A stretch of DNA of 64,000 nucleotides from assembly GCF_038246755.1 (NCBI RefSeq), contig NZ_CP134706.1:1984001-2048000 (forward strand). The letters are read 5' to 3'. Position numbers and translations under genes: made by a program. The notes beneath the pieces are model-generated. The model was not told the DNA's origin and searched no databases. It saw only the letters and a program-made list of their open reading frames with translations. The first letter of the stretch is position 1, and every line of letters starts with the position of its first letter. Shown here piece after piece: positions 63,441 through 64,000 of this stretch. This stretch comes from Micromonospora sp. FIMYZ51 (GTDB lineage Bacteria > Actinomycetota > Actinomycetes > Mycobacteriales > Micromonosporaceae).

Positions 63441-63845
63441 ATGCAGCCCGACGAAGCTGGGGTCAAGCGACTCGGCGCACTCATCCGCCGAACCCGCGAA
63501 GAACGCGGATGGACGCAAAAAGACCTAGCGGAAGAATCCGGCGTCAGCGTCGAAAGCATCAAACGCTACGAAAACGGCAAAATCCCGGAACCCAAGCGCG
63601 GCAACGTCCGCGCCGTCATCGCCGCACTCAAAATCCACCCCAGCAGAGTGCCCATCGCCCTCGGGCTCACCACCTCAGACGAACTCGACCTACCACCCCA
63701 GCCCACGCGAAGGCCCATCGTGCAACGCATCATCGACGCCGTCGAAGACCCCAACATCACCGACCGGGAACTAGACGCCATCGCCGCACTCCTCGAAGCA
63801 CGACGCCAACCACCAGCCCGCCGCGCCCGACGCAAAACCGGCTAA
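63441..63845 (+). CDS. XRE repressor-like protein, lysogeny side of the switch
   Basis: The 134-aa product begins at ATG 63441: a TATCGT -10 box ends 6 nt upstream and no RBS is present, so it looks leaderless (ATG 63399 would add 14 residues). The HTH_XRE domain occupies about residues 8-65 (LGALIRRTREERGWTQKDLA, then SVESIKRYENGKIPEPKRGN), followed by a short helical C-terminal part. It is the natural candidate for the phage repressor, though it is shorter than lambda CI and has no cleavage domain. Confidence 0.8.
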   Translation: MQPDEAGVKRLGALIRRTREERGWTQKDLAEESGVSVESIKRYENGKIPEPKRGNVRAVIAALKIHPSRVPIALGLTTSDELDLPPQPTRRPIVQRIIDAVEDPNITDRELDAIAALLEARRQPPARRARRKTG

Positions 63846-64000
63846 CCAAGCCCCTTCGCACGCCACACATCACCCCACGTGCGGTCATCACCATGCCAGC
63901 GGGACTCCGCCAACCGCCACCACGACCACGCCCCCGGCCCAGACTTGGTGGCAGGCGACAACACCACCTCCGCCAACGAGGAGATCACCAGCCGGCGCTC
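63842..64000 (-). CDS. Partial gene at the right edge
   Basis: An open frame runs leftward from the right edge to TAG at 63842, giving 52 residues including VISSLAEVVLSPATKSGPG, WSWWRLAESRWHGDDRTWGD and VWRAKGLG. Its stop overlaps the stop of the repressor gene, so they are convergent. The start and most of the protein lie outside the window. Confidence 0.5.
   Translation of the reverse strand, partial: ERRLVISSLAEVVLSPATKSGPGAWSWWRLAESRWHGDDRTWGDVWRAKGLG

Noticed and set aside
1..64000. Search for an integrase and attachment sites
   Set aside because: No serine or tyrosine integrase motif or convincing long direct repeat was found, so the exact prophage ends cannot be given.

Overview
The window is very GC-rich, with GTG starts, WhiB proteins, an XRE regulator next to a DUF397 gene, and leaderless promoters of the TANNNT type. 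This points to an actinomycete, perhaps of the Micromonosporaceae or Streptomycetaceae; the genus cannot be fixed from the sequence. About 59 of the 64 kb is one temperate siphovirus, either a prophage or an extrachromosomal phage. Nearly all of its genes are on the minus strand, so it reads from right to left.

Layout, left to right. 1-2.5 kb: chromosome-type locus with an XRE/TPR-like regulator, divergent from a tightly overlapping small-gene operon ending in DUF397. 2.5-3.95 kb: small plus-strand genes expressed from two near-identical promoters, each overlaid by two operator dyads. 4.07-6.9 kb: lysis cassette (holin candidates, spanin-like coiled coil, endolysin) with one opposing small gene. 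7.2-19.7 kb: tail module, including an appendage with an N,N-dimethylformamidase-like domain, a secreted PIG-L deacetylase, Gp37-like protein, distal tail protein, tape measure, a -1 frameshifted chaperone pair and the major tail protein. 19.7-31.5 kb: connectors, major capsid, DUF2190 cement protein, protease with nested scaffold, MuF, portal and terminases. 31.5-41.2 kb: many small, mostly unrecognised genes (several zinc-type), a SLOG-like protein, and an endonuclease VII gene inserted into another gene. 41.2-43.8 kb: DnaB helicase and a replication initiator whose coding sequence carries six iterons (candidate origin). 44-57.5 kb: early operon with two WhiB proteins, HTH proteins, a sliding clamp, DUF5131, RusA, HNH, DnaQ-like exonuclease, phiC31 Gp3-like recombination directionality factor and a PD-(D/E)XK nuclease. 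57.5-57.9 kb: divergent control region with a 25-bp perfect palindrome and a plus-strand HTH gene. 57.9-61.2 kb: island of small membrane and coiled-coil proteins. 61.2-63.2 kb: 5mC methyltransferase and small genes. 63.2-63.85 kb: immunity-type switch, with divergent HTH genes around GTGTCA/TGACAC operators. An unfinished minus gene runs off the right edge.

How it works together: the switches at 57.6 and 63.3 kb probably set early transcription. The initiator, helicase and phage clamp would start replication at the iterons and recruit host polymerase; no phage polymerase, primase or integrase is present in the window. The directionality factor implies a serine integrase outside it. Late genes are packaged, in order, as terminase, head, tail and lysis. 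Most genes are joined by 4-nt ATGA or GTGA overlaps, which fixed many starts. No tRNA, rRNA, insertion sequence or CRISPR array was seen, and no gene-free stretch exceeds 300 bases.
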